A program made the position numbers and the translations under genes. The notes under the pieces were generated by a model. The model did no database searches. It was not told the DNA's origin and was given only the letters and a program-made list of their open reading frames with translations. A DNA stretch of 64,000 nt from Rhynchonema sp. JSB1_4. Taxonomy: Eukaryota; Nematoda; Chromadorea; Monhysterida; Xyalidae. Within the stretch, counting starts at the first letter, position 1. The number at the start of each line of letters is the position of its first letter. The DNA lies in the NCBI GenBank assembly GCA_030248065.1, contig JASAMV010004544.1, positions 1 to 64,000 on the forward strand. Direction: 5' to 3'. This document shows positions 25,601 through 40,600 of the stretch, one piece after another.

Positions 25601-28600
25601 GGTGTGACCGTTTTGTCAACCGGTCCGACCTGGCTACCAAGTTTGTGAGCGATCGTGAAGAACATTCGCTACATGAATAGAACGGCATATCAGATGGGAC
25701 ACTTAACTGTGCCGTTAACTGTGCATGGGCCAACATAAAAAGAAATGGCGGCTCAGACAATTACGTTCCAACGTGATCCCAATTCACCGATGACACCACT
25801 TACCTATTATCCAACAGATTATGCGCCTTGCTGCCGGCGAAACAGCCCTGTTTGGCTGGCGGCGGTCCATAGCCATGATGATGATGATGATGTTGCAAAT
25901 GTTTCTCATCCAACCCAGGTAACCAAACGGGCGCCTTGATCTTGCGTTTCTTGGCGAGGACATAGACCACGATCGACACCAACACGAGCAGGACACAGAC
26001 GGTGCTCACCCAGACCTGTGCAATGTGTTGTATACGTGAGTCACGCACGTGTCACGAATGAAACGACAACAACGAACATACCCATGACGACACCCCAGTC
26101 ACACATTCGCCGGGCACACACGCACTGTCCGGACGTAGATGCCCGTCGGCACGCCACAACTCGAAGCCAAGGGCACGTTGGAATTCCTGGGATTGGGTCA
26201 ATCGACCAATTAGGTATCGATATCGATGCACAGGGTGTCTCAAAAAAATTTCTATCAATCAGTGTGATGCTGACAGTGTGAGACCGAAGATAAATTTACG
26301 CTTAGAAATTATGCTTCTGCAGCCCCGAAAATGTTTCACCGCCCGTATAAAATCAATAGGACGAATAAACAAACGCAATATATCACAGTACGCGGTTTTC
26401 AAAAAAGTACAAAACTGGCAAATCAGCTGTTTCCGCAACGCCCGCTTTTTTGGAGAAAGTGAACAATTTTAACCAAAAATTAGTTTTCACAGGTTTGCAT
26501 TTGTGTTAGAGCTCTGAGCATCAGTAACTAGTGAGGATGAGGACTAATCTAAAACACCTGCAATCGCGACAGCAGGTTTTGCAAAATCTGCCACCAACCT
26601 GTTTAGCAGAATAGGCACTGAGATACGACGCGACACTGACGACATCAGTAAAGCAGTCTGGCTGTCCCTGCACCAGTGCACAATGCGACACATCGACAGT
26701 CAACACGACCAACACACCGTGTCGCACATCAGCTTGGCGTTTGGAACGGGTCGGGGACTGTGCTGGACTTGATAATTCAGGGATGTCCAGCCAGTCCCGA
26801 TCTGGATCGTAGTGGCGTTGCGAATCCCAGCGAAATGCCATGGGGCGATTGGTGGCCGGGTCGCGTTTGATGTTGACCGTTACGTGTAGCAGCTGCAGTT
26901 GATTGGTGTGTGACTTTTATGTCTAGTTGAAACATTAGCAGGCTATTTGAAATGACGAAACATTTGTCGTTTGACGAGGACGAGGATTAATGCATAATTT
27001 TCAGTTCTGTTAACATGTCCTGTGATCTGTCCTGATGTCCGTGATCTTTCTCTCTCCTTGGCGCTTTTTGTAGCTTTTATTTGCTGTGGTTTTGTTATAA
27101 CCAGTGTTGTAACTATTTTCATTTCCGTAATTGTCCCACCCGGTCTTGTAACTGTGCTTCTATCACTAATTTACGTGCATGGTTTTATGCGTCACTGAGA
27201 GCAATAAACCAACCAACCAAATGACGAAACAGATCACAATGATCATGGAAACAGCTAACTTAGTAGCACCTGCATGAACAACTAAAGCACACTAAATCTC
27301 GAAAATTTTCAACTGCAAAACATCACACGACCAATCAGGTAAACAGGTTTGATACAAGCCTAAGTGAAAAGTAAAACTGAAACATTCTCGATCGATTAAA
27401 AAACCGGAATTGCACCCACCTGACTCAACGTCATCAATATCTTGTTGATCTCATTGACGAACGTGTGCGGTGGGACGAGCATGATGAGCACCACATCACC
27501 ACCCAACTGCAGATTGGTCATGTCCGTGTCTGTTTGTGCACAATCCCCGCCATCATACGCACAACCGGCGTTGTTACAATACTCGTCACACTGACCATCG
27601 GCGTACTTCTGCAGACACTGCGCGCGCACGTTCGAGCTGCAGATGCAAACAATGGTTCGGCTGGGTTATGTGTCAAACAAGTGATAAGTGAAACTTGCAC
27701 AGCATATCTTTGTACCGTTGTTTCCGTGCGTGCAAGCCATGCGACAATCCTAGACAAGGACACGACTCAATAACAACTAACTCGCAATTCGGAGCTGCCG
27801 TGTGACAGTCGAATCCATCAAACAGACATTTTTCGTTGTTACAGTCTGCATTACAGTACCCATCACTGTACACACGCGCACAATACGCCGGCATGGAGCA
27901 GTTGGCGAACGGGTCTACGTGACCTGTGAATGGAGATAATGCTTATTTTCAAAATGACATCAAACATATTGATTTCGAGTCTGTTCTTGTCACGTGACTT
28001 TCAGTTTGTGAGCATCGTAACCAAGTACGATCACCAAATTTGATACCAAACCAATCTTTCAATGAAAAATCCACACCCATAAACACACCAGCCGCACAAT
28101 CGCCTCCGTCATAGCCACAGACCCTGAAGTTGCACTCTTCATCACACCGTCCATTGTCGGCGCGTTTGTCACACTGACGACGTTGACATTCCTGATGTTC
28201 AAGTTCATCGGTACGATTGAAGTCGGCGATATTGAGGACCGTTTGACAGTTGGCACCCGAGAATCCATACGGACATTTGCACGTGTAGGACATGACAGCG
28301 TCGATGCATGTGCCGCCATTCAAGCACAGACTGGAATTGAACACTGGTTGTTGACAATCGGGGTTGATATTGGTCGCACAATGACTATATAAGAATTCAT
28401 CAAATCAATCCTGATTTTCACGTTCAGTCACTCTTAACCACTGTGCTATTTGTGATTCTCACAAAACATTTTGAGCTGAAAATAATCTAGCAGATCAACC
28501 ACGTTGCCGCAGGCCTGAAACATTCACTTTACCACATGCTTTGTGTGCGATCACGCAACGCAACGTCACCACCCCGTCACTTTCCCGCTTTACGATTCAG

Positions 28601-31600
28601 GAAAAAAATTTGACCAATTCTTATAAAGTCATTGTGCGACCAATACAGTCGACATCTTCACGGCGATCATATGATCGAGAAACATAATTTATGGTCACAA
28701 TAAAGAATAATCACCACGAAGAATGGATTAGTTGGCGGTAATATCGGCAGGAGAAAATATCGTTCAAAATATTTGTCTTCTCAATGGATTTCATCACGGA
28801 GGGGGTCAAACAAAAATTTTACTTTAAAAGCACTGAAAATCCCTCTCACGCACCCAGGTTCGCAGTCGTCATCATTATGTTCACAATTTGTGCCCGAGAA
28901 TCCCGGCCTGCACACGCACAGGTATCGATTGTACTCATCCTGGCAGTGCGCGCCGTTCTTGCACGGTGCACTGGCACATTCGTTGCGATTCTCGTTACAC
29001 AGATCGCCCGTGAAGCCAGCATCGCACAAACATTTGAATCCGTCAACCAGGTCAACACAACGGCCGTTATTTGCGCACGGCACTGTAAATGAAAATAACA
29101 GATAAACCGGAAAGTTTACAAACCGGAGTGAAAACCCCCACTCACCCGAAGCACATTCGTCAATGTCAACCTCACAATTCTTGCCGGTGTACCCCGGTTG
29201 ACACGAACATTGATACGAGCCAGGCGTATTCATGCAATGGCCATTGTTTTGGCATGGATTCTCGTAACATTCGTTGATGTCCACATTGCAGAACATGCCT
29301 GAATGGACAAGGAAGGGCAAGATTAAAAATTGATGCAGTCGACCTGCCCTCTTGGGGACATGAGCGAGACCTTTCAATTTCTGTCACTATTATAGAATAC
29401 TTACCATGTGTTATAGTGTGGTGGTAAGGATGCTAACGGCACATTGTGCACCAAATCGTTAGAAAATATTCACTTAGAGGGTCGCCCCACATAGACAATG
29501 GTTATCAAGACCGAAAGGTCTAAATCTGAATTTGGAAAAGTCGGTCAATCCACAAAAACCACAAAACAAATCCCACCGACCGGTATATCCGGGTTTGCAT
29601 TCACAAGTGTAGGACGTGAAATCATGTGTCGGTTTGCACACAGCATTTCCACATTTATGACCAGTGCACGGGTTGACGGCGTACTCACACCGATCGCCGC
29701 CATACGGACTGGGGCAGTAGCATTTGAACGCGTTCATGCCGTCCACGCATACACCATCGTTGACACATGGATTCGATGCACAGTCGTTGATGTTATGCTC
29801 GCACAACGTGCCTGAAGTGGAAACGAGGTGAGCGGTCACACACATGGAGGGTTTCACCAACCAATTCAAAGGTCGATATTTCAATGACAAGCAAAACAAA
29901 ACCCACCGTTATATCCAGGTACACAATCGCACACATAGCCGGCCACATTTGAATGGGGCAGCAGACGACACGATCCACCATGTTGACATGGATTGCTCGC
30001 ACAATCGTTGTCGTAGATTTCGCAACTAAACAACGTAAATCTCACCGATAATTCCAATTCTTTGAAGTAAAACTAACCCAGAAACCTTCAAAAATATACA
30101 ATACAAGTACCAACCGTTCGCCGGCATATCCATTCAAACATTCACATCTGAATCCATTGATCAGGTCGAAACATCGGCCGCCATTCAAACAACTGTTCGG
30201 ATGACAATCATTCGCGTTCAACGTGCAGTTCTTGCCCGTGAAACCGTTCACACATTCACACATGTAGCTGAAACGAAGAACAACCCATTTATTTGCACAC
30301 TTTGGAATAGAAAATAGAACAAGTAGCAACAAATGTGCAAATAAACAGACTCGTTGATTCGATCGATACACCGTCCGCCATTCTTGCACGGTCCTCCAGG
30401 CGTTAGGACACATTCGTCTATGTCAATGTCACAGTGATCACCAGTGAAACCTGATTTCAGAGTTTCGATAAAAATCGGGTCATTTTCTAAAAATAAAAAT
30501 CAATTTTAAAAAAGAAAGACACCCACCAGGCATGCAGATGCACCGATATCCTGCTTGTCCGACCCTGTCCAAACAAGTCGACCCATTTTTGCACGGCGAG
30601 CTTCGACATTCATCAATGTTTTCGTCACACAATGGGCCGGTGTAGGCAGCATTACAGTCACACCGATACGAACCAGGCACATTCACACACGTGCCGCCTG
30701 GACCACACGGCGAACCGGATGGGTCCGAACACTCATCAACGTCGGTGGAACAGTTGACACCCTGCAGGGAAAGCAACGAAATCATTTGTTCGTCGCGCAA
30801 AAACGATATTTATCGATGTGAATAAATCAAAGAATAATATATGTCGACAAACCTGCCAGCCTCTGGCGCATTCACACTTATAACTGCCGTCTTGTGGATT
30901 GGTGGAGCAATGCGAACCGGAGGAAGTGCACGGATTGAATTGGCATGGATCGGATAGATGACAGTTGAGACCTGCACCAACAGCCAGGGTTATTGAAAAG
31001 ACCAGAGCAATGCGGTAAAGACGAAATTGGACTTTGAAAAGGCGTCTGAAAACAGAAAAATGTGCGTTCACCAGTGTATCCACTCGCACACTCACACGTC
31101 CACCCGCCAACCCGATCGTGACACGTGCCACCATTCAAACACGGATCATAAGCACAATCGTTGATGTTGGTCTCGCAATTTAAGCCTAAATAACGACATA
31201 AAATTAGTTAATTTACTAGACGGGACCCGTGCCTTCGGCCCGGCTACAGCGCCGCGCCCGTGCCGTGCCCCCCGCCCCCAAACCCCTTACACCCACCCCG
31301 TGAAAATTGACCCGTCCGCCCTTCCGCGGGAGGGGGCCACAGACACACACACAGACATACGTCTTCCTGTTTTAGTAGTATAGATAGTCAACAATCGAGA
31401 AAATAAGAAGAATACGTTTTAACGCAAGGAAACGAACCAGTCCATCCGCCGGGACACTGACATCGATACCCGCCATTCAAATTTGAACAAGTGGCACCGT
31501 TGTGACAGATGCCCGGCTGACGAGAGCATTCGTCAACGTCCAGTTCGCAACGGACACCTGGATTTAGTTTCAAAATGATTTCTTTTAGTGGTTTTAGGTT

Positions 31601-34600
31601 TAAAAATTCTGCGTAAATCACCCTCAAATCCTGGCGCGCATTCGCATCTGTATGACTGAGGTCCATCCACACACCGGCCGCCATTCAGGCACGATTGTGC
31701 GTTGCAATTGTCGATCGAAACATCGCAGTGACGCCCAGTGAATCCTGTTTTTTTATTATTTTTACATAGTTTCAAACTGTCGACATCAGTAAGCTGTATT
31801 TTTTGTATTTTGCAAACAATTTGCCAAATAATCTTCACATATAATTCTTCATCCAAGCCGCACAAACCAACCAGCGGTGCACTGGCAGTGATATCCATTA
31901 GCCAGATGTGGTATGGCAATACAGCGAGCACCGTTGTGGCACGGAGATGGCTGACACGGCACAAATGCTCGTTCACAATTCGGACCAGTGAAACCACGCG
32001 GGCATTCGCAACTGGAAGCAGAGAAAATTTTGTCACAAGTGTCTTGGAAGCCTGCACCATGTATCAAACTTGGTCATCTGCCAAGTGGCTGATATTTGGT
32101 GATCGTGCCACCAATTTTTATCAACGCTAAAGTACTCGGTAATCTTGACCAACATACCGATATCCGCCAATCTTGTTGACACATGTGCCCCTGACACACG
32201 GATTGTACATTGTGCACTCATCAATGTCGGACATACAGTTGCGTCCCGTCCATCCCCTGGCACAATCACACACGTACGACCCACCCAGCGATCGGCACGT
32301 GGCGTTGTTGCGACATGGAGCTGATGCACAGTGGTCTTTGAGCTCACACGACGCGCCTGAGAGAAGGGAAATTGAAATCATTCTAGTTAGATTGAGTGAC
32401 AATTATTTTCGTGTGATTCGAACGAGTCATGTTGCCCGGTACCAGAAGCACGGTGGTCGGTAGATCGGATCTGCCTTGGTCACTCAACTTGAATTCAAAA
32501 AGGACACTTGTAACCAAAAACAGATTCGATCCGATCACCACCAGGTTTGAAACATGTCCCTAAAGTTTGAATAACATATCGATTGCTTTGCTTTCCTTTT
32601 ATGTTGTCATTCCACGTCTGCTTCAGCTAGGTTACTACAACCCTTAGTTCTTCATAGTTTTCCATCTTCTTCAACGCACTTCATTGTTTTTGCAGTCCCC
32701 CACTACTCACCGCCTAGACATCAGGACACCAAAACAACAACAACAATCAAAGTCAACTTAATGGAGATGGTGGGTGCTACAATACGATTGCATTCCTTAT
32801 CTGTCGCTTGCTCTCGCACATACACACACGTTCCGTCCAGCTTTTGCTTTATTATCAGTTTTGGTCGGTTTGCAGCTTATAACAAGGCCAGCAGATACAG
32901 CGGAAAGTAGCTGGCTAGCACCCACTCGCTATTTGGTGGAAGTTTTGATTCAAAATAACAATCTGATGTGCAAATTTGCCCCTTCATTTAGTTTTACGGA
33001 TTGATATAAAAAACAAAAAATGCATGTTGAGCGCCCAGCTAACTGGTCATACCCCGGCATATAGGTGGCTAATCTATACTTGTTGCACAGGGCGAACGAC
33101 TAAGCACCGGCAGTGAAGCAGCAAGTGTTGTTGACATTTCACACCCTTATCATCGTCACAACTCTGTGTCATAACAACACAAAAGCACAGCTTGATCACC
33201 AGTAAACACACACAATGGCTTTGGGTTGGGTAGGCGCACCTCAACGAAAGTAGGCTTCTCAGATAGTAGTGATCGTACAAACACTGCACTCATTACAAGC
33301 ACAGTGCAACTTGGTTCCGTTCTGGGTAGGTATTGGAGTTGCCTTACGATAGATTACGTCAGTAAACACTACCTACATAACTACCGTAGTTAGTTCGACA
33401 ACGGTGACGGTGCGGTACTATATTACTTGTCCAACCTCTATATCCGATAGGACACAGGCAATGATGTTGGTGAAGTGTGATCAGTTGACATGTGCCACCA
33501 TTCTGACATGGTTCGGATGTGCAGGCGCTGTCGACCGGGGTCTCGCAGAGAGAATTGGTGAAGCCTGAAATAAACAGTTACTGCGATAATCGTCAAATCA
33601 TAAAAATTTTCTTTTGTCTTTCCCCAGCATAGTGTATCGACTTCATCATTTTCGTTTTCACACCCCAAATGAAAGTGAGAAGTTGCAGCACTTTATCAAT
33701 CATCAACATCTTTGCACTGCATTTACGCGTGACTGACAAATGAAGTTTGACAGGATGGTCACCGCCCACACAGACTCAAATTACACACTATGCACTTGGC
33801 ATGGCAGACACAAAGAAAAGCGTGAGCCTGGCGTTAGTACAAGGCCATTTTTTGTAATTACGGTGTAGTGTAACAACAACCAAGTTTGATCATCACAAAG
33901 ATACCGTAACCAAAACGTATGTATGCACAACGGAATGCGCGCTCGCCAACCGCAACAACGTAAAATTAACACAGCACGTCTCGATATTGAGTTGAGTTGA
34001 TTACAGAAAAAAACGGACGCGACAACGATAGTATACACGCTTGGGTACATTAATGCGAGCAACTGTAATCAAGCAAACAGCAAGTAGTCACCAATCTGTC
34101 TGAATGTACCGTTGGTTGATAGTAGTTACAGTCAGTGTCCCCCCATAGTTTCATTACAAGTACAGAAATGGCCGTGAAAACATCATGCTCACGTGCGCGC
34201 GTGCGTTTGTTTGCGGTTACGAAATTAAACGACGCGTATAACGGAGTGAGAACAGTGTCGTAAATCTGTACACACAGAAAGACGATGCAGATCTGCTACC
34301 GTGGTTGTCGTCGGTGTACGGTAACCCGATACTAGGTTGACACAACAGTGGTTGTTGCATGATGGGCGACACCAATGGGCACACCAAGGAGTGTCCCATA
34401 ATGCATATTATGCTGCACAAAGACCATAAACCCCACAATTTTACCACCATAACATCTACTGATCGCCAAGGCAAGATACGGTTTGGGAACTGTGGGTGAA
34501 AGTGATATCCGTGGGTTAGTTGTTGCCAAACCAAACGAATCCCACCGTTGTCTGCTGGCTACAAACCGTTTATGTGCGCATTAGGACATGTCAGTACAAT

Positions 34601-37600
34601 TACCGTAACCGATTTTCCAGTTTTTACGTGTGCTTGTGTGGATGTCATATGGTAACATAACCCCAAAAGCAATTGAGCTTGCTAAAAACAACAACATACC
34701 ACAGCTCTGCTCTGACTCAATGCAACCTGTTGCAGTTTCTCACGCCCTGCCTCGCAAAAACAAAATCATTAGAAATACTTGAGGGACCGTCAGTGGTTGT
34801 GTGTGGGTGCGGGAGCAAAGCAATTAGCACTTGTTCCAATTAAACCAATTATTATCATTTTTCTTCCCTCACGGCACAGTAGTGCATCATTATCTTTATT
34901 TGAAAAGGGACGTATTGAGCTTGTACGGCCCGAGGGTGGACGGACAACAGACCACATGCTAGCATTGTAACACGACAATAGGGGTGCCATGCTGTGTGAG
35001 AACACAAGGACGCACATGCAACAGTTTGTCGTTACGAAATCTGGAATTACAGGCTCCATTCAAGCGTTCTGTGAGGTCATGTTGTATTGAATGAATGCAG
35101 CTCGTGTTTGCTTTTCACAACTCATCATGTTACCCAATGATCAGCGAACCAAATCGATACAAATCAATCGAATCGATTCGCGTCTGTAATATGACGCAAT
35201 TGGTGATGGACCAGGATTTATTCGCTTCCCTTCCTTCTAATGAACGGTTCCTTTCATTTGTGGCAGTTCCGGACAACATTCAACCGAATACAGCGCTTAG
35301 CAACCAAGTGCATAATTGCAGGGCGACCAAGCAAGTGAAAAGGATGACCATAAAAGCCCCCATCCCCTTGTTGAATAGCTGCACGTGCACCCATTGTGCT
35401 GCAACAGTTTTTACGATTATGTTCTCATCTCGAAAGCCCATTTCCTGTATGACCGTTTTGTTTATCCACTTTGTGGTGGAAAGCCATCGAGACAAGAAAA
35501 TTCGAAATCGAGAAAACAAAAGTGTCCAATGGAGTAAAAAACGACGGAATTTGCTGATCAAATGTTGGTGTTCCCACACGCAAATCGGATACCGCCGTTG
35601 TGTCTCAATGTCAGTCATCGGTGATCTATGGCTTGCATTGCCGACGGTCATAAAAACCAGCCAGCCAAACATGGAAGGTTGCGACCGACCGCTCAATCAA
35701 CCTCAATTCAATGTTACGCATTTTACAAACGCCTGGTTGATTGTGTAACAACGATACGGGTTCCTTTCATAGTTGCATATCTGGCGGTGAATTTCTTCGC
35801 AGATAAAAAGAGTCGCGGATCAAAACGCGAAAGGAGCCAAACAAACAACGCTGCCAAATGATATACGACTGGAGACGCGTGCGGTCACTTGCTTCCAGGC
35901 ACAAACTGGTTCGTTCACTCACTCACCGGATCTTATATCCCGTTTTTATACCTCACCGACCCACGCCGTCGTCAAAAGCCATTTTTTGAACAAGGCGCCA
36001 AAATTTATGCAAACATTTGCTTCTTTTTTGCCAAAGATATTTTCGACAGGCACCCTGACGCCTTTTGAGTGCTTGTCCACTGTGGGGCAGCACTTGATGA
36101 GCACTTTGGCTTCATTTGATGGTACTTTGGGCTCAATTGAGTGGTTCACACGGTCGCGTGTTCGGTCAGATATTTGTTTGCTTGCTCAGTGAAGCACGAG
36201 TCGAGAAAAAATGGAGCATCATCTTCTTTCCATATATTTGACATCATCTATACATTACTCTACGTACTGTACTTGTAAGTTGCCTACCCTTGCGCTTTTT
36301 GATATCCACTTATCCGTCTTTATTTCATTTCTACATACAGTACGTCTGCACCGACTACCGTACCGCATAAAGTCAATGCAAATCGGTTTGTGTTGTGCAC
36401 CGCATTCACACGGTCATTCCATTATAATTATGCCTTTATGATTATGATTTTCGTCAACCGACAGACTGAGTCGTAAAGATAAAGAACACACGACACGATA
36501 CTCATACGAATAAGGTTACGCAGATCAAAGACAACTCAGGCAGGCTGACATAACCGAAAAGTAAACGAACGCTCATTATTATATTGATCATTGGCAGTGA
36601 CAATAAAAAAAACCACCACTGTAACGTCTGTTGAGGTGCCAAAGATACACAACAAATGTTGTACAGTCGAAAGAACAAAAGATGTAGCCGCCATCGGGCA
36701 CAAGTTAACGCCAATTTTTTGTTTAACATTCACACCGTCATAATTACACACCTGCGCACAGTGAGTGCTCGCGTGTGGTGATCGCAGACCAAATATGACG
36801 ACCCTGTCCGATCCCGCCCGCATTGTCTGCCGTGTGCCCAACCAAGCTATAGGTCCCTACAACAGTGCTGGAAAACAGGCGCGAAACGACCACCATCATC
36901 TACCGTACTGTGTATTTTATATTATCAAATCAAACATTGCAATCCAATCAAGTATATGCATCAACAGTAGGTGCAGGGCTGTGAGAAACACTCGGCCCAG
37001 CAGTATATGCATTGCATTGAGACTGTCGGCATGCCGTTCTAGACAAAAAGGCGGGTCGTCCAATGAAGACAGTGGGCTCGTGGTGATGATGACAGATGCA
37101 GGTGCTCGTTCGTGAACTGGTGATAACTACTCTAGTGCTGTCACCAAACATGTACAGTAATCTGACTTGCGGGTGATTGGGTACAGACAGAGACGAGATA
37201 AGGCCGTTTATACGTGGCGGTTGTGTTTTGATTTTGTAAATATTGAGAGCGAATGAACGCAGAAGACAAACTATAAACAGTAATGCGCACTTCCAGAGCA
37301 AGTGCAAGTGACGAGGCGATGACATTATTACGACCAGCAACCGTTATAAATCATCACATGATTATCACATCGCTGTTTGCGCGAACACAACACAACTTAT
37401 TACACTTTGCTCGTAATAGTATGTAATCAAGGTTTCGACGATCCATCCAATAATACGAAAATTGGTATGGATGTAAAACTGCGTTGCTGTTGAAATAACA
37501 TGGTACGGTTCCTAAGTCCGTAGATCTTCAGAGATGCAACGCAAGCCAACTGCAACTGATAACAGTGTTTTGCTGCAGCCAGTGAAGTGGTTGATTTATT

Positions 37601-40600
37601 CGAGATTTGAAGATTAGATATGACACAACAGCATTTCGATGCACCTTTTCATTCAACTTTGAAGTTCATATGTACCGAGTCAGTTCCCTTGCGAGGGTGG
37701 ATGGGTTGTGCTGATCCTTTGATTGGTTTGAGATGCTTTGTGTGTGTGATGCTGATGAGTCATTTCGTGCTGGGAACTTGACCAAATGCCTCGTTCATTC
37801 AGTAAACTCACACGGTCAATAGTGGAACATTAGTGACACCTGCTCGGGTCCCTCGTTTACTGATCTGTACAAGCTGCTATAGTTAGATGCCAACCAAACG
37901 ATGCCAAATCGCAAGAGCCAGTGAGTAACAGAACAAAGCATCAGTCCCCGTTGCGTTCCCCACCAGGAAAGCAGTGCGGACCCAGTAATCAATCTGGCAT
38001 GTTTTGCCACCGATCGCCGTGAACCGCCTGCTCAGTATGTGTGGCACATAGTACTGTCCGCGTGTCTGCAATGGGCTCTGAGCGTACGCGCGTTCAAAAA
38101 CGCCGTACTGATTTTAAAAATTGTGACACGAAATTTATAGCGCCCTTTCGGCCCATATTCCGATGTCGATCTTGCGTGTTGAGTGTATGATGTGTGAAAA
38201 ACCGATCCATTACAGCCAAGGGACAGTTGTTGTCGTGCTCAGAGGGCTGCCCGCTGTGCAACGTCATTAATTATGCGTAGAAAGAACACATTTTTGCACT
38301 CTGGTGCTCATACTATGCATCAGCTGCACTATTGCAAGGCATCACTGAACTGAAGCGCCGCATGTTCTTTTTGGCGGGATTTGACGAAAACCAGAAAAAT
38401 CAGCGTTGCACACAAGAAGATGCAACATTGTACACGTTATACCTTGATTGCCCCAAGGCGAGATGTCAATGGATCAACGAAGAGAAAACGACTCCGAAAC
38501 ACAAGCGGCACTTTTTTAATGACGCGCTCTTTACATCTGACAAGCACATAACTGATTGTTTTTTTCAGCTGTTCGTTTGGTGCACCCCCAGCCAAGCCAA
38601 GTCAACCAGCGTCCAAGAAACGTCTATCTCTTGTGCTTAGTCATCTTACGTACATTTTATCATGCCCGACCAACCTTGTTTATGTGCAACGTGTGTACCT
38701 ACAGGGTAGACCAATAGTACGGCAACCCTTTTGTGAGGCTAGATCTCGGCCGTGGTGGCACGTGGACATCCTTCTAGAACAAGATTCGATGGCCTTGGCG
38801 ATCTAGTTTTTTTGTGTTAAAGTTCGATCTCTTCACGTGCTTTGGTAAAAAAGCAACCGAGCGACCGAGACCCAGCCTAACAAAAGGGTCTCCGTACTTG
38901 TTGGGTCACCCTGGTAGTACACGGAATTTGGGCTTGGGGCACAGGCAGGCTTGTAAACATTTGTGTACATGGTCGTTGTACAATATCAGTCATAGTAACG
39001 AACACACACTACCTGCCATACGGCAGCCTGCTTAGGCATTCATTCAACATCGTTAAGAAAAAACCCAGCCTAAAAAAGCGCAACTAAGCGACGGTCGTAT
39101 CGTTTTGTTGTTTGGTTTCGTTAGAATCAACCGACGACCGTGGGAGCGCATCCACTTTCGCCTCAATGCTGGGCACAGTATTAAACTCCGTGATCGGGGT
39201 GGGCTGAACCAGTTCCGTATCGATTTTTTCTGATGTCAGTAATTTTAGCCAGTGCAAAACGTGGTTCGTAACTTGCCTCCGTTGGGCAACAACTCCTACG
39301 CCCGTTAAATAATGGCACCAATGAGCTCGAAATATCCCCACTCAAACACGAAGTCACGTCACTGAGACCAAACCACATCGGACCAATCCCCCATTTTCAT
39401 ACCGGCAGCAACGTTGTACGATTCAAATGCGAAATGCTGATTGGCGCGCTGTGTACACTCAATGAGTGACAACAACAACACGTGTTCAAATAGGTGATAA
39501 ACGCCTACGATTACGCACGCACGGGTGTTTAGCATCGCAATTGGTATTGGCTGGCCTCAAGGTGTAACCCTGCGGGAATGATCAGCATTAAAAAGAGGAA
39601 GAAGGTGTCCAAAATTATGTGGCGCAATTTGTGGGCGCCCTTCGGTCAACAAATCGTTCACACAAAACAAGTCAGCAAGCCAGTTCGTCTGAGAGGCTGA
39701 ATATTTTTTACCAAAAAAATACCAAACGCCATTTTTAAAGAATATGTAAATGAGCGTGCCCGGCCGGCCTGACCCATAATGACGTGGGTAACGCGCCATT
39801 TATCTTGTTCGTAACACATAACACTCACATCACAACAGCTTCGTTTCACTGAGCAGTATTGTGTTTTTGTGAAAAATATAGAAAACCACAAGTCAAGTGG
39901 AAGCAAATCAGTCCTCAGCCACAGCTCATTAGGCCAGCACCAACCACTTGGTGCCCCCATTTTCCCACCCAGACAAGAAATTTATGAGCCCAACGAATTG
40001 TATGCAGTTCTGGAAATGAAAAGCGGAAATGCGGTCGCTTGCGTTGCTGCTGCCGTTTGAAGCATACAGGCTCACATCGTAATAAATTTGAATCACTCTT
40101 TTCCCGCTTTTCTCACGAGTTACGGTATCCCCAAAAATTTGCGCAAACAGAACTCCAACCAAATATACACAGAACATATTCAACCAAGATATTTGATAAC
40201 TCACCAACGGCACATGAGCATTTCGGGAGTGGGATAGCCCTGAACGGATCCATCTCGTAGCGACACGTGCCACCATTCTGACACACCGGACCGCGGGTGC
40301 ACGGGTCGGTGAATTGGCAACGGTTACCGACGAAACCGGGCTGGCAACTGCAAAAAAACCATGGTTATTAGGTTTTCGGAATGGCGACAGATAGCTTCTT
40401 TTTGACATCACGGATGTGTATTTAGTTCATGATCACTACGCTAAATGGCAGTTTTTTCGCAATGCCAAAATGTAGTCACTGTAAGTAGAGGATGGCCCAA
40501 GTCAGTGATTGTGCGAAATGCAGCGTTTCATTTTTTGTGCACGTGTGACAGCCGTCCACCAGCAGGACCAAACTGTAACTGAACGAAAGGATCAATCAAT

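Noticed and set aside
35095..35748. A 217-residue plus-strand open frame in a Notch intron
   Set aside because: It overlaps a long minus-strand frame, has no recognisable domain, and uses no consistent codon pattern; it is probably chance.
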